Source: Pseudomonas viridiflava (GTDB lineage Bacteria > Pseudomonadota > Gammaproteobacteria > Pseudomonadales > Pseudomonadaceae). Taken from it: a DNA stretch of 64,000 nt. Shown here one piece after another: positions 17,292-24,779 of the stretch. Each line of letters opens with the position of its first letter. Positions within the stretch are counted from its first letter, which is position 1. The stretch spans positions 1 through 64,000 of the forward strand of contig NZ_UTIQ01000001.1 of NCBI RefSeq assembly GCF_900582625.1, given 5' to 3'. The notes under the pieces are model-generated. The model had not been told where the DNA came from and ran no database searches. It worked only from the letters and a program-made list of their open reading frames with translations. The position numbers were made by a program, and so were the translations under genes.

Positions 17292-18677
17292 ATGGAAAAC
17301 CCAGTCAAGATTCTGATCCCGTGCGGCTCGCTCGGCTCCGGTATCCGCGAAGAAGAAGTGCGCCTGGGCATCGCCCTCGGCGCCCAGGCCATCGCCAGCG
17401 ATGCAGGCTCCACCGACAGCGGCGCGGCCTACATGATTCAGGGTGTCGGCAAATACCCGCGCGCCACGATCAAGCAGGAACTGGAAATACTGATGAAGGC
17501 TCAGGCCGAGGCGAACATCCCGCTGATCATCGGTTCGTGTGGCCAGTCAGGAACCGACGCGGCCCTGGACTGGATGCGTGAAATCGTTGTGGAAATTGCC
17601 CGCGAAAAAGGCCTGACCCCGAAGATCGCCGTGCTCTATTGCGAGCAAGACAAAGCCACCCTGAAAGCCAAACATGCCGCCGGCAAAATCACCGAACTGC
17701 CGCCGCTGGGGCCGATTACCGATGAGTTGATCGACTCGTGCGAACGCATCGTCGCCTCCATGGGCGTGGAACCCTACATCGCCGCGCTGCGCGAAGGCGC
17801 CGACATTGTGCTCGGCGGGCGTACCACCGACACCGCCGTGATCGCCTGCTACGCCCTGCTCAAAGGGGCACCGGCCGGCCCGGCCTGGCACGCGGCAAAA
17901 ATTGCCGAATGCGGCGCGCAGTGCACCGTCGACCCCACCAATGGCAACGGCATTTTGATCACCATCGACGCCGACGGCTTCGAGGTGGAACCGCTGCAAG
18001 CGAACAACACCTGCGCGCCGGAAACCGTGTGCGCCCACATGCTCTATGAAAACTCCAACCCCTTCCTGCTCACCGAACCGGGCGGCGTGCTCGACGTGAC
18101 CGACGCCAAATACGTGCAGAAGAATGAGCGTGTGGTGCGTGTCACCGGCTCGCGCTGGATCGAAAAGCCCTACACCATGAAGCTCGAAGGTGCAGCGGCC
18201 GGCCGCTTCCAGACCCTGATGCTGATCGGCATCGAAGACCCGGAAATTCTGGGCCGCCTCGACGAATTCCACGACCGCATGCACGCCGCGCTGACCGGCC
18301 GTGTGCACGCCGTAATGGGTGACGAAGCAGGCGATTTCAACATCTCTTTGCGCGTGTATGGCTGGAACGCGGTGTCCGGCATGAAGCGCCCGGCCGGTAC
18401 GCCAGCGCCGCTGGAAGTGGGCATTCTGTTCGTTGCCACGGCAGCCACCCAGGCCCTGGCCACGCGCATCGCCAAAACCTGCAACCCGTGGTTCTTCCAC
18501 TGGCCGCTGGAGCGTAACCGTGAGCTGCCAAGCCACGGCTTCCCCTTCTCCCCCGCCGAACTCGAACGCGGCGCTGTGTACGAATTCAAACTCAACCACG
18601 TCGTTCACACCGACGACGGGCACGAGTTGGTACGCAGCAAATGGATCGACCTCGCCCACTCAGCGGAGACCAACTAA
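17292..18677 (+). CDS. AtuA-like acyclic terpene utilisation family protein (DUF1446)
   Basis: A 461-residue cytoplasmic protein of the AtuA/DUF1446 family. The N-terminus (ILIPCGSLGSG...GIALGAQAIASDAGSTDSG) and the ALREGADIVLGGRTTDTAV motif near residue 165 are family landmarks. AtuA is required for citronellol/geraniol breakdown in P. aeruginosa, but its reaction is not established to my knowledge. AGGAAG precedes the ATG at 17292; a GTG at 17289 is adjacent. The stop overlaps the start of the DUF4387 gene by one base (TAATG), so the two are translationally coupled and probably act together. None of the other atu genes is here. Confidence 0.88.
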   Translation: MENPVKILIPCGSLGSGIREEEVRLGIALGAQAIASDAGSTDSGAAYMIQGVGKYPRATIKQELEILMKAQAEANIPLIIGSCGQSGTDAALDWMREIVVEIAREKGLTPKIAVLYCEQDKATLKAKHAAGKITELPPLGPITDELIDSCERIVASMGVEPYIAALREGADIVLGGRTTDTAVIACYALLKGAPAGPAWHAAKIAECGAQCTVDPTNGNGILITIDADGFEVEPLQANNTCAPETVCAHMLYENSNPFLLTEPGGVLDVTDAKYVQKNERVVRVTGSRWIEKPYTMKLEGAAAGRFQTLMLIGIEDPEILGRLDEFHDRMHAALTGRVHAVMGDEAGDFNISLRVYGWNAVSGMKRPAGTPAPLEVGILFVATAATQALATRIAKTCNPWFFHWPLERNRELPSHGFPFSPAELERGAVYEFKLNHVVHTDDGHELVRSKWIDLAHSAETN

Positions 18678-18985
18678 TGGCCACCCTCAACGACGTAAGC
18701 CGCCACGTACGCTCGAAAAATGCCGGGCCATTCTGGGTCACCGTCGACATCTTCTTCGACAGCAAAGAAAGCTTCAGCAAATACGCCACCAGCGAAAAAC
18801 TGGCGCCCCAAGCGTTCGCCGAACTCTACGGCGCCAACCCCGAGCAGGTGCAGCACCATCTGGTGCCCGACCTGAACATCCTGAAAATCTCCTACCCGCG
18901 CAACTGGCCGCAGGGCGGAGAACTGGAGCGCGACATGCACGCGGGGAACCAGTGCAAGCGCTTGCTGGGCATCGAGCTGGATTGA
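18677..18985 (+). CDS. DUF4387 / AtuA-related small protein
   Basis: A 102-residue protein with the typical start ATLNDVSRHVRSKNAGPFWV and a conserved ISYPRNWPQGG segment, ending in DMHAGNQCKRLLGIEL. Members are encoded next to AtuA-like proteins or fused to them, which supports a two-subunit complex. It shares one base with the upstream gene and GGAG lies before the ATG. A hairpin (GCACCTGC/GCAGGTGC) follows at 18998-19020. Confidence 0.88.
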   Translation: MATLNDVSRHVRSKNAGPFWVTVDIFFDSKESFSKYATSEKLAPQAFAELYGANPEQVQHHLVPDLNILKISYPRNWPQGGELERDMHAGNQCKRLLGIELD

Positions 18986-18997
18986 GGTGGAAGCGAA

Positions 18998-19020
18998 GCA
19001 CCTGCGGGCCGTGCAGGTGC
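18998..19020 (+). terminator. Hairpin after the AtuA/DUF4387 pair
   Basis: GCACCTGC (18998-19005) pairs with GCAGGTGC (19013-19020) across a 7-base loop, 13 bases after the stop. No long T-tract follows, so it may be a stabilising stem or a weak terminator between convergent genes. Confidence 0.5.
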
Positions 19021-19126
19021 TTCATCCAGAGGTTTACGCCGTTGGAACCGTACCGCCATCAACGTCCGTGCCGGTTTTGATCCCTGCGCCGCGCTCAAGG
19101 CTTTTAACGCCATGGCGCCGCCCTGA

Positions 19127-20566
19127 TCAGGTGATCAGACCCAGCGTCAGCCCTTTCAAGGTCGCCGCTGCCCGCGTGGAGCAGCCCAATTTACGGAAGA
19201 TGCTTTCCATGTGCGTGCGCACCGTGCTCGGGCTGATGTCCAGCAGGCGCGCCACTTCCTTGTTGCTGCCGCCTTTGCTGATGGCCAGGAGGATGTCGCA
19301 TTCGCGCGGGCTGAGCAGCGCGCTTTTTGCCTGTGCAAATTTGCGTTCGCCACGGGCGGCGGCGATGACCGCGTCGCAGATTTCGCCGTCGAACAAACCC
19401 CGTCGAGCTTCGTCCTTGAGCAGCGCGGCGGCCTCGCTTTCACTATGGGCGGCGCGCCACGGCCGGGCGCCGCGCAATGCCACCCACGCCACGGCGGCGG
19501 CAAACAAACGGTTCTCCGGGCACAGCGACTCAGCCGGCGCGCCGCGAAAATAACCGCTGCCGTCGAGGCGCTCATAGGCATGCGCGGCGATGTTGCCCGG
19601 TACGCGCAGTTCGTCGATCTCTCGCGTGGCTTTCTGCGTCCAGTACGGCACCAGATGAACACGCTCCGTCGCGCCATAAGGCAGCGGCCCCGCCGTGTTC
19701 CACACATGGTTGGCCACCGCCGCCCGCCCCAGCCCGTGAATCAGCGCGGCCCTGCCCAGGTCCGTGAGGCTTGGCTCGGACAAACCCCACAGACGCCCCG
19801 CTTCCACGGCCACATGGGCCACTTGCCGTGAATGGCCGGCGAGAAACGGCAACTTGAGATCAATCATGTCGCCCACCAGCGTCATGCACACCGGGCGCTG
19901 AGCCCCGGCATGGCGGGTAGCGTCCGGCGGCGTGTGCAATTGGCTCAACCACCGGGCACCGTTTTCCACCACCACGTTCGCCAGCGCAGCCGGATAACGT
20001 TTGTCGGCTTGCTGGCCGATCCAGCGCAGCGCATGGTCCACGCCATGCGCGCGACTGAGAATGTCGAGGTCGCCGGCCAGCACCACCTGATACGCCGCCT
20101 GCGGAATCTGCTCACGGCTCAAACCCAGCGGCCGACCGCTGCCGTCGTAGGTTTCGAAAACCCGGCGCAAGGCGGTTTCCACCTCGCTGCCAAGTTCGAG
20201 GGTTTTGCCGATTTCACCGGCCACTTCGCAGTGCACCACGGCGAGCGGCGCGGCCCGGTGCACAGCCTGCATGTCGTCGGCGCTGAGCGTGTTGTCGAGC
20301 ATGGCGCGGCGACCGGCCACGTCATCGCCCAGCAAATGGGTGAAGTCTTCGGCGTTGGCGGTGCAGCCCGACCAGCGCAGCAGCGCCACCTGTTCCACCG
20401 CGGCCAGGTGCTCGCCCGCCTCACCTGCGGCCTGCGCCAACTGCCGCGCCAGGCGCCCTACGCGCTGCGAATGGCCCAGGGGCTGGCCCATGCTGAGGTC
20501 GCCGACCTGCGAAATGGCATCGAGCGCTGCGCCCAACGAGATGCCGTACTGCCCTGCGCTTTCCAT
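19127..20566 (-). CDS. HD-domain / LuxR-type transcriptional regulator
   Basis: A 479-residue regulator. An N-terminal HD-like half (residues 30-110, GHSQRVGRLARQLAQ) is followed by an HD-GYP-like half (about 235-400) with HSRQVAHVAVEAG, LIHGLGR where an active site would read LHDIGK, and ERLDGSGYFRG where GYP is expected. The last 65 residues form a LuxR/FixJ helix-turn-helix (LSPRECDILLAISKGGSNKE...STVRTHMESIFRKLG). Metal ligands look degenerate, so the HD part is more likely a sensor than a cyclic-di-GMP phosphodiesterase. AGGGAG precedes the ATG. It borders the catabolic island and is its likeliest regulator. Confidence 0.88.
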   Translation of the reverse strand: MESAGQYGISLGAALDAISQVGDLSMGQPLGHSQRVGRLARQLAQAAGEAGEHLAAVEQVALLRWSGCTANAEDFTHLLGDDVAGRRAMLDNTLSADDMQAVHRAAPLAVVHCEVAGEIGKTLELGSEVETALRRVFETYDGSGRPLGLSREQIPQAAYQVVLAGDLDILSRAHGVDHALRWIGQQADKRYPAALANVVVENGARWLSQLHTPPDATRHAGAQRPVCMTLVGDMIDLKLPFLAGHSRQVAHVAVEAGRLWGLSEPSLTDLGRAALIHGLGRAAVANHVWNTAGPLPYGATERVHLVPYWTQKATREIDELRVPGNIAAHAYERLDGSGYFRGAPAESLCPENRLFAAAVAWVALRGARPWRAAHSESEAAALLKDEARRGLFDGEICDAVIAAARGERKFAQAKSALLSPRECDILLAISKGGSNKEVARLLDISPSTVRTHMESIFRKLGCSTRAAATLKGLTLGLIT

Positions 20567-20592
20567 GAAAAAAACTCCCTGGGTCGGATAAA

Positions 20593-20621
20593 TGACCGAT
20601 ACCTGACAACCGGGTCGGTCA
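20593..20621. promoter_or_regulatory. Inverted repeat in divergent promoter region
   Basis: TGACCGA (20593-20599) and TCGGTCA (20615-20621) form a perfect 7-bp inverted repeat with a 15-base spacer, centred between the divergent HD/LuxR gene and the alpha/beta hydrolase gene. It is a candidate operator for either; centre-to-centre spacing is about two helical turns. Confidence 0.4.
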
Positions 20622-20655
20622 GCAAACTGGAGCTACCCAAACAGGAGATCACCCC

Positions 20656-21426
20656 ATGAAAACCTTCAAGCTGAAATCTGCCATCGCCGCCTTCGCTATC
20701 GCCGGCGCCTTCGCCACCGCAAGCCACGCCGAGAATACCGCGCCTTCGGTGGTCATCGTACACGGCGCATTTGCCGACGGTTCGGACTGGGCCAAAGTGG
20801 TTCCGCTGCTGCAAGCCAAAGGCGTTGCCGTGACCGTGGTACAGAACCCGCTTACCTCATTGACCGATGACGTGGCCGCCACCCAGCGCGTGTTGCGCAA
20901 CCAGCCCGGCAAGGTGGTGCTGGTGGGCCACTCCTGGGGCGGCACCGTTATCAGTGAGGCCGGCAATCAGAACAACGTCAGTGCGCTGGTCTACGTCGCC
21001 GCCTTCGCGCCGGACGCCGGCCAGGCCACCGGCGAACAAGGCAAAGGTGCGCCAACGCCACCGGGCATCAGCCAGATCAAGCCAGACAGCAACGGCTACC
21101 TGTACCTGACGCCCGAAGGCATGGCCAAAGACTTCGCCCAAGACCTGCCGGCCGCGCAAACCGCGATCATGACCGCCACCCAGGGGCCGATCAAAGCCTC
21201 GGCCTTTGAAGAGCGCACCACCGTTGCCGCGTGGAAAACCAAACCGTCCTGGTACGTACTGGCTACCAGCGACCGGATGATTCACCCCGACGTTCAGCGC
21301 TCTTCAGCCAAGCGCATCGGCGCCCAGCTGAGCGAACTGAACACCAGCCACGTGCCGCAGCAATCGCAGCCTGCCGAGGTGGCCGAGGTGATTCTCAAGG
21401 CGGTGAAAAGCGTAGAGAACCAGTAA
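20656..21426 (+). CDS. Exported alpha/beta-fold hydrolase
   Basis: A 256-residue protein with a Sec signal peptide (cleavage near TASHA, residue 25). It has the oxyanion-loop motif VHGAFADGSDW, the nucleophile elbow GHSWGG, and a C-terminal histidine in NTSHVPQQSQP that would complete the Ser-Asp-His triad. The family (salicylate esterase/methylketone synthase-like hydrolases) acts on esters or amides; substrate unknown. AGGAG lies before the ATG. Divergent from the HD/LuxR regulator. Confidence 0.9.
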   Translation: MKTFKLKSAIAAFAIAGAFATASHAENTAPSVVIVHGAFADGSDWAKVVPLLQAKGVAVTVVQNPLTSLTDDVAATQRVLRNQPGKVVLVGHSWGGTVISEAGNQNNVSALVYVAAFAPDAGQATGEQGKGAPTPPGISQIKPDSNGYLYLTPEGMAKDFAQDLPAAQTAIMTATQGPIKASAFEERTTVAAWKTKPSWYVLATSDRMIHPDVQRSSAKRIGAQLSELNTSHVPQQSQPAEVAEVILKAVKSVENQ

Positions 21427-21568
21427 GCGCTGGCCGCGATTGCCGGGTGCAAGCCTGACAATTGCGGATGCGTTTGCAGCTTCGGGGCAACAGAAGGCGC
21501 TAGGATTAATTACACTGAGCGCCTTCTTCCGCCACTCCAGTGGCCGCCCCAGACAGGAACTCGCGCCC

Positions 21569-22057
21569 ATGGCCTCAGCCGACAAACAACAAAAACGTGC
21601 CCAGCGCGCCAAAGCCAAGGCCAAGCAGAACCGCTCGGGCAAGGGCAAACCCTCAGTGGTGCACCCGCTGCTGGCTAATCCGGCGATCAACGAGCCGTTC
21701 GATGATGTGGAAATCGACCTGAGCACCTTCGATTTCGCCGACATCGAAGAAAACGGGTTCGACCCGGCGCTGTTCGATGATCTGTTCCAGACCATGAAGG
21801 CCGCAGAAGGCATCAGCTTGTTGGCTATGTGCCTGGTGTTCTTGCAGTACCCGGTGCTGGAACTGGTGGTGGCTGAGGAAGCTGAAGAGCCAGCAACGGA
21901 TTTCATGATGGGCTTGCTCATTGTTTATCGCGGCCTGTTCCACAACGAAGAAGAAGACGCGGCGGTGGAATGGGTGGGCGGTGAAACCTTTCAGGCGGCG
22001 TTCACGGAAGCCTCGCAGATTCTGCAGAAACGCGACGCCCGCAGCGCTCGCCCTTGA
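21569..22057 (+). CDS. Conserved hypothetical protein
   Basis: A 162-residue protein with a strongly basic N-terminus (KQQKRAQRAKAKAKQNR), an acidic middle, and hydrophobic stretches at about residues 85-108. AGGA precedes the ATG at 21569. Its TGA overlaps the TTG start of the next gene, so the two are probably co-translated. No family recognised. The lysine/alanine-rich start resembles nucleic-acid- or membrane-contacting tails, but this is inference only. Confidence 0.72.
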   Translation: MASADKQQKRAQRAKAKAKQNRSGKGKPSVVHPLLANPAINEPFDDVEIDLSTFDFADIEENGFDPALFDDLFQTMKAAEGISLLAMCLVFLQYPVLELVVAEEAEEPATDFMMGLLIVYRGLFHNEEEDAAVEWVGGETFQAAFTEASQILQKRDARSARP

Positions 22058-23259
22058 AGTCATTTCCTCTGCTGCGCCTGGCGCTGCTCACGGTTATTGC
22101 CCTCAGCGCCCCGGCACTGCACGCAGCCACGCCCGTAGCCCCCGAGAACCACCGCATCACCTTGCGCACCCTGGACCCCAACGCCGTACCCGTCGGCCAA
22201 TGGCGGCTCAAGGTGTGGGTGAGTTACGCGCCCTTGGAACGAGGCGCACCGAATACCACTGAAACCACCACCTCGAGCGATAACTGCAAAAGTTCAGGCG
22301 CCTTCAACTCGGGGTGGACATTGCGGCGCTGCACCCGTACGTACGACCGAAGCGTGTCCAGAACACTGCCGGCCGCACAGATGCGGGCAGCCGATGCGCG
22401 CACGTTGAACCTGGATTTCCCCCCAGTGGTTGAGGACAAAGGCGGCGTCTTTGGTATCGAGGACGTGGTGCTGGAATACACCACCTGTGCCAAAGGCTGC
22501 GCGATGGAGCGACTGGACGTGCGGCTGTCGTGCTGGGATGAACAAGTGGAAGCTGGCGAAGTGCTGGCCGAAGGCATGGTGTTCAGCTATTCACGCGGCG
22601 CCAAAGCCAACCCGGCTACCGCGCAGTGCGGGCTGCATGTGGGCGACGAAACGACGTGGGCCAACCAGGCCACTGTGATGCAACGGGTGCGCGGCCATTT
22701 CGGTGATGACCAACAAATGTTCAGCGACCACATGCTCAACATTTTCACCGCCATTCCCACCCGCGACCACAGCTGGCAATGGAACCCCGCACGCGGCGAC
22801 CACACCACCCTTTGCCGACTGCCCGATAACCAGCACTACCTCAGCCGCGACCTGGTCGCCACCCTACCCGTCTCGCTCGGCTGGCCTTACCGGCACGAAG
22901 TGGAAATACGGGTGACCAGCAAGCCAGACGGCGAGGTGTGCACCATTTGGCTGAGCGGCACGGACGATGAAACCTACCTGCGCTACTTCTACACCTTTGA
23001 TAACGGCCAACTGGTGATGGTCTCCACCGACGACGAACCGGATGACGTCAAGCGCGAATGGCGCTGGGCCAACGGCGAGCCATGGGAATACACCCGCAGG
23101 CAAATGCCCGACTCGGTGGCCGGGCATGACGCGATTTTGTATTGGCACAAGGTGGCGGCTGAGCAGTGGCCGAAGCAGATGGATTATTCGCCGGATTTTA
23201 AGGAGTTTGCGGGGTTGAAGGAGTTTGCTGGGGAGTTGGTGGAGCGGTTTGGGAAGTGA
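22054..23259 (+). CDS. Exported hypothetical protein
   Basis: A 401-residue protein beginning at a TTG codon that overlaps the previous stop. It has a signal peptide (LLRLALLTVIALSAPALHA) and a mature chain with several cysteines (about residues 79, 94, 150, 154, 164), suggesting disulfides in the periplasm. The C-terminus is charged. I recognise no family. Coupling to the upstream gene suggests a shared function. Downstream lies a pair of inverted dispersed repeats. Confidence 0.72.
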   Translation: MKSFPLLRLALLTVIALSAPALHAATPVAPENHRITLRTLDPNAVPVGQWRLKVWVSYAPLERGAPNTTETTTSSDNCKSSGAFNSGWTLRRCTRTYDRSVSRTLPAAQMRAADARTLNLDFPPVVEDKGGVFGIEDVVLEYTTCAKGCAMERLDVRLSCWDEQVEAGEVLAEGMVFSYSRGAKANPATAQCGLHVGDETTWANQATVMQRVRGHFGDDQQMFSDHMLNIFTAIPTRDHSWQWNPARGDHTTLCRLPDNQHYLSRDLVATLPVSLGWPYRHEVEIRVTSKPDGEVCTIWLSGTDDETYLRYFYTFDNGQLVMVSTDDEPDDVKREWRWANGEPWEYTRRQMPDSVAGHDAILYWHKVAAEQWPKQMDYSPDFKEFAGLKEFAGELVERFGK

Positions 23260-23301
23260 GGGGTTTGGTTTTGTGCGGCTTGCGCGTTCCCCTGCACGAC
23301 T

Positions 23302-23409
23302 CTGGATCCCCGCGTGCGCGAGGATGACGGTGGATTGGTTGCAGACGCGTGTTTTCCTACACCAGTCGCGCCAAAAACCTCCGTCATCCTCGCGAACGCG
23401 GGGATCCAG
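23302..23409. repeat. Inverted pair of 29-bp dispersed repeats
   Basis: CTGGATCCCCGCG...GAGGATGACGG at 23302-23330 recurs inverted at 23381-23409 with one or two differences, separated by 50 bases. The unit resembles the widespread GGATTCCCGC...GCGGGAATGACG repeats of proteobacteria. It lies between two convergent genes and could terminate both. A sister pair is at 26879-26954. Confidence 0.75.
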
Positions 23410-23453
23410 AATTTCAAGCCTTACGAGCGTCTAACCCCCCACCCCGCAAACCC

Positions 23454-24779
23454 TCACTGCCCCAACCCATACTTCCGAACCTTGTCAAACAACGTCGTCT
23501 TAGCCATCCCCAGCTCCAAACTCGCCTGACTCAAATTCCCCCCGCTGCGCTGCAACGCATCGCTCAACAAATTGCGCTCAAACGCTTCCACCGCTTCAGA
23601 AAACGCCAACGGCTGCGCGCTCCCCGCTCCGGTTTTTTTGAAGGCAGGCAAACCCAGGGCAAAGCGCTCGGCGACGTTGCGCAATTCGCGTACGTTGCCG
23701 GGCCAGTCGTGGCTCATGAGGTGGGACAGCGTCTGGTTATCCAGCTCTGGCACCGCGCGATCAAAGCGCAGGGATGACTGCTGCAAAAAATGCTCGAACA
23801 ATTGCAGGATGTCTTCGCGGCGCTCGCGCAGTGGCGGCAGTTCCAGGGTTACGACGTTGAGGCGGTAGTACAAGTCGCTGCGAAATTCGCCGGCTTTGCT
23901 CGATTCGTCGAGGTCCGCTTTGGTCGCGGCAATCACCCGGCAGTCCACCGCCACGCTCTGGTTTGAGCCCAGTCGTTCAAGGGTGCGTTCCTGCAACACC
24001 CGCAGCAGTTTTATCTGCAACGGCAGCGGCATGCTTTCCACTTCGTCGAGGAACAGGGTGCCGCCGTCGGCGTGTTCGATTTTGCCGATGCGGCGTTTTC
24101 CGGCGCCGGTGAAGGCGTTGGCTTCGTGGCCGAATATCTCGCTTTCAAACAGGTTTTCCGGCAGCCCGCCGCAGTTCAGCGCAACGAACTGTTTGCTGTG
24201 CCGACGGCTGAAGTCGTGCAGGCAGCGGGCGACCAGTTCTTTGCCGGTGCCGGTCTCGCCTTCGATGAGGACGTTGGCAGCGGTGTCGGCGACGTTGGCG
24301 ATCAGTTCGCGCAGCTGCTGCATGGCCGGCGAGCGGCCGATGATTCGTCCTTCCAATGAATTGCGTTCGGCCAGTTGCCGACGCAATGACGACACCTCCC
24401 GCGCCAGGCTGCGTTGCTCCAGCGCCCGGCGAACCACGTCCACCAGGCGCTCTGGCGAAAACGGTTTCTCCATAAAGTCGTAGGCGCCCTTCTGCATCGC
24501 GTCCACGGCCATGGAAATGTCGCCATGACCGGTGATCAACACCACTGGCAGGCTGCGGTCGCGGGCTTTGAGCTGGGTGAGCAGTTGCAGGCCATCGATG
24601 CCCGGCAGACGGATATCGCTGATGACAATGCCGGCAAAGTTGTCGCCCACCTGCGCCAGCGCTTCCTCGGCGCTGCCGACGCCGGTGCAGGGGATGTCTT
24701 CCAGGGCCAGGGCCTGCTGGCAGCCGAGCAGGACGTGGGGGTCGTCTTCAACAATCAGCACGCTGAGTTCAGGGTTCAT
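23454..24779 (-). CDS. aauR: AauR-like sigma-54-dependent response regulator
   Basis: A 441-residue NtrC-class activator. The receiver domain (SVLIVEDDPHVLLG, phospho-acceptor Asp in VISDIRLPG, Lys in MEKPF) is followed by an AAA+ domain with Walker A GETGTGKE, the sigma-54 contact loop reading NAFTGA instead of the usual GAFTGA, and Walker B GGTLFLDEVE. A Fis-type helix-turn-helix is at the end (GGNLSQASLELGMAKTTLFDKV). It overlaps the kinase gene by four bases (ATGA). Location beside aatJQMP matches AauR of P. putida/P. aeruginosa, which controls acidic amino-acid uptake; DctD is the nearest alternative name. Confidence 0.9.
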   Translation of the reverse strand: MNPELSVLIVEDDPHVLLGCQQALALEDIPCTGVGSAEEALAQVGDNFAGIVISDIRLPGIDGLQLLTQLKARDRSLPVVLITGHGDISMAVDAMQKGAYDFMEKPFSPERLVDVVRRALEQRSLAREVSSLRRQLAERNSLEGRIIGRSPAMQQLRELIANVADTAANVLIEGETGTGKELVARCLHDFSRRHSKQFVALNCGGLPENLFESEIFGHEANAFTGAGKRRIGKIEHADGGTLFLDEVESMPLPLQIKLLRVLQERTLERLGSNQSVAVDCRVIAATKADLDESSKAGEFRSDLYYRLNVVTLELPPLRERREDILQLFEHFLQQSSLRFDRAVPELDNQTLSHLMSHDWPGNVRELRNVAERFALGLPAFKKTGAGSAQPLAFSEAVEAFERNLLSDALQRSGGNLSQASLELGMAKTTLFDKVRKYGLGQ

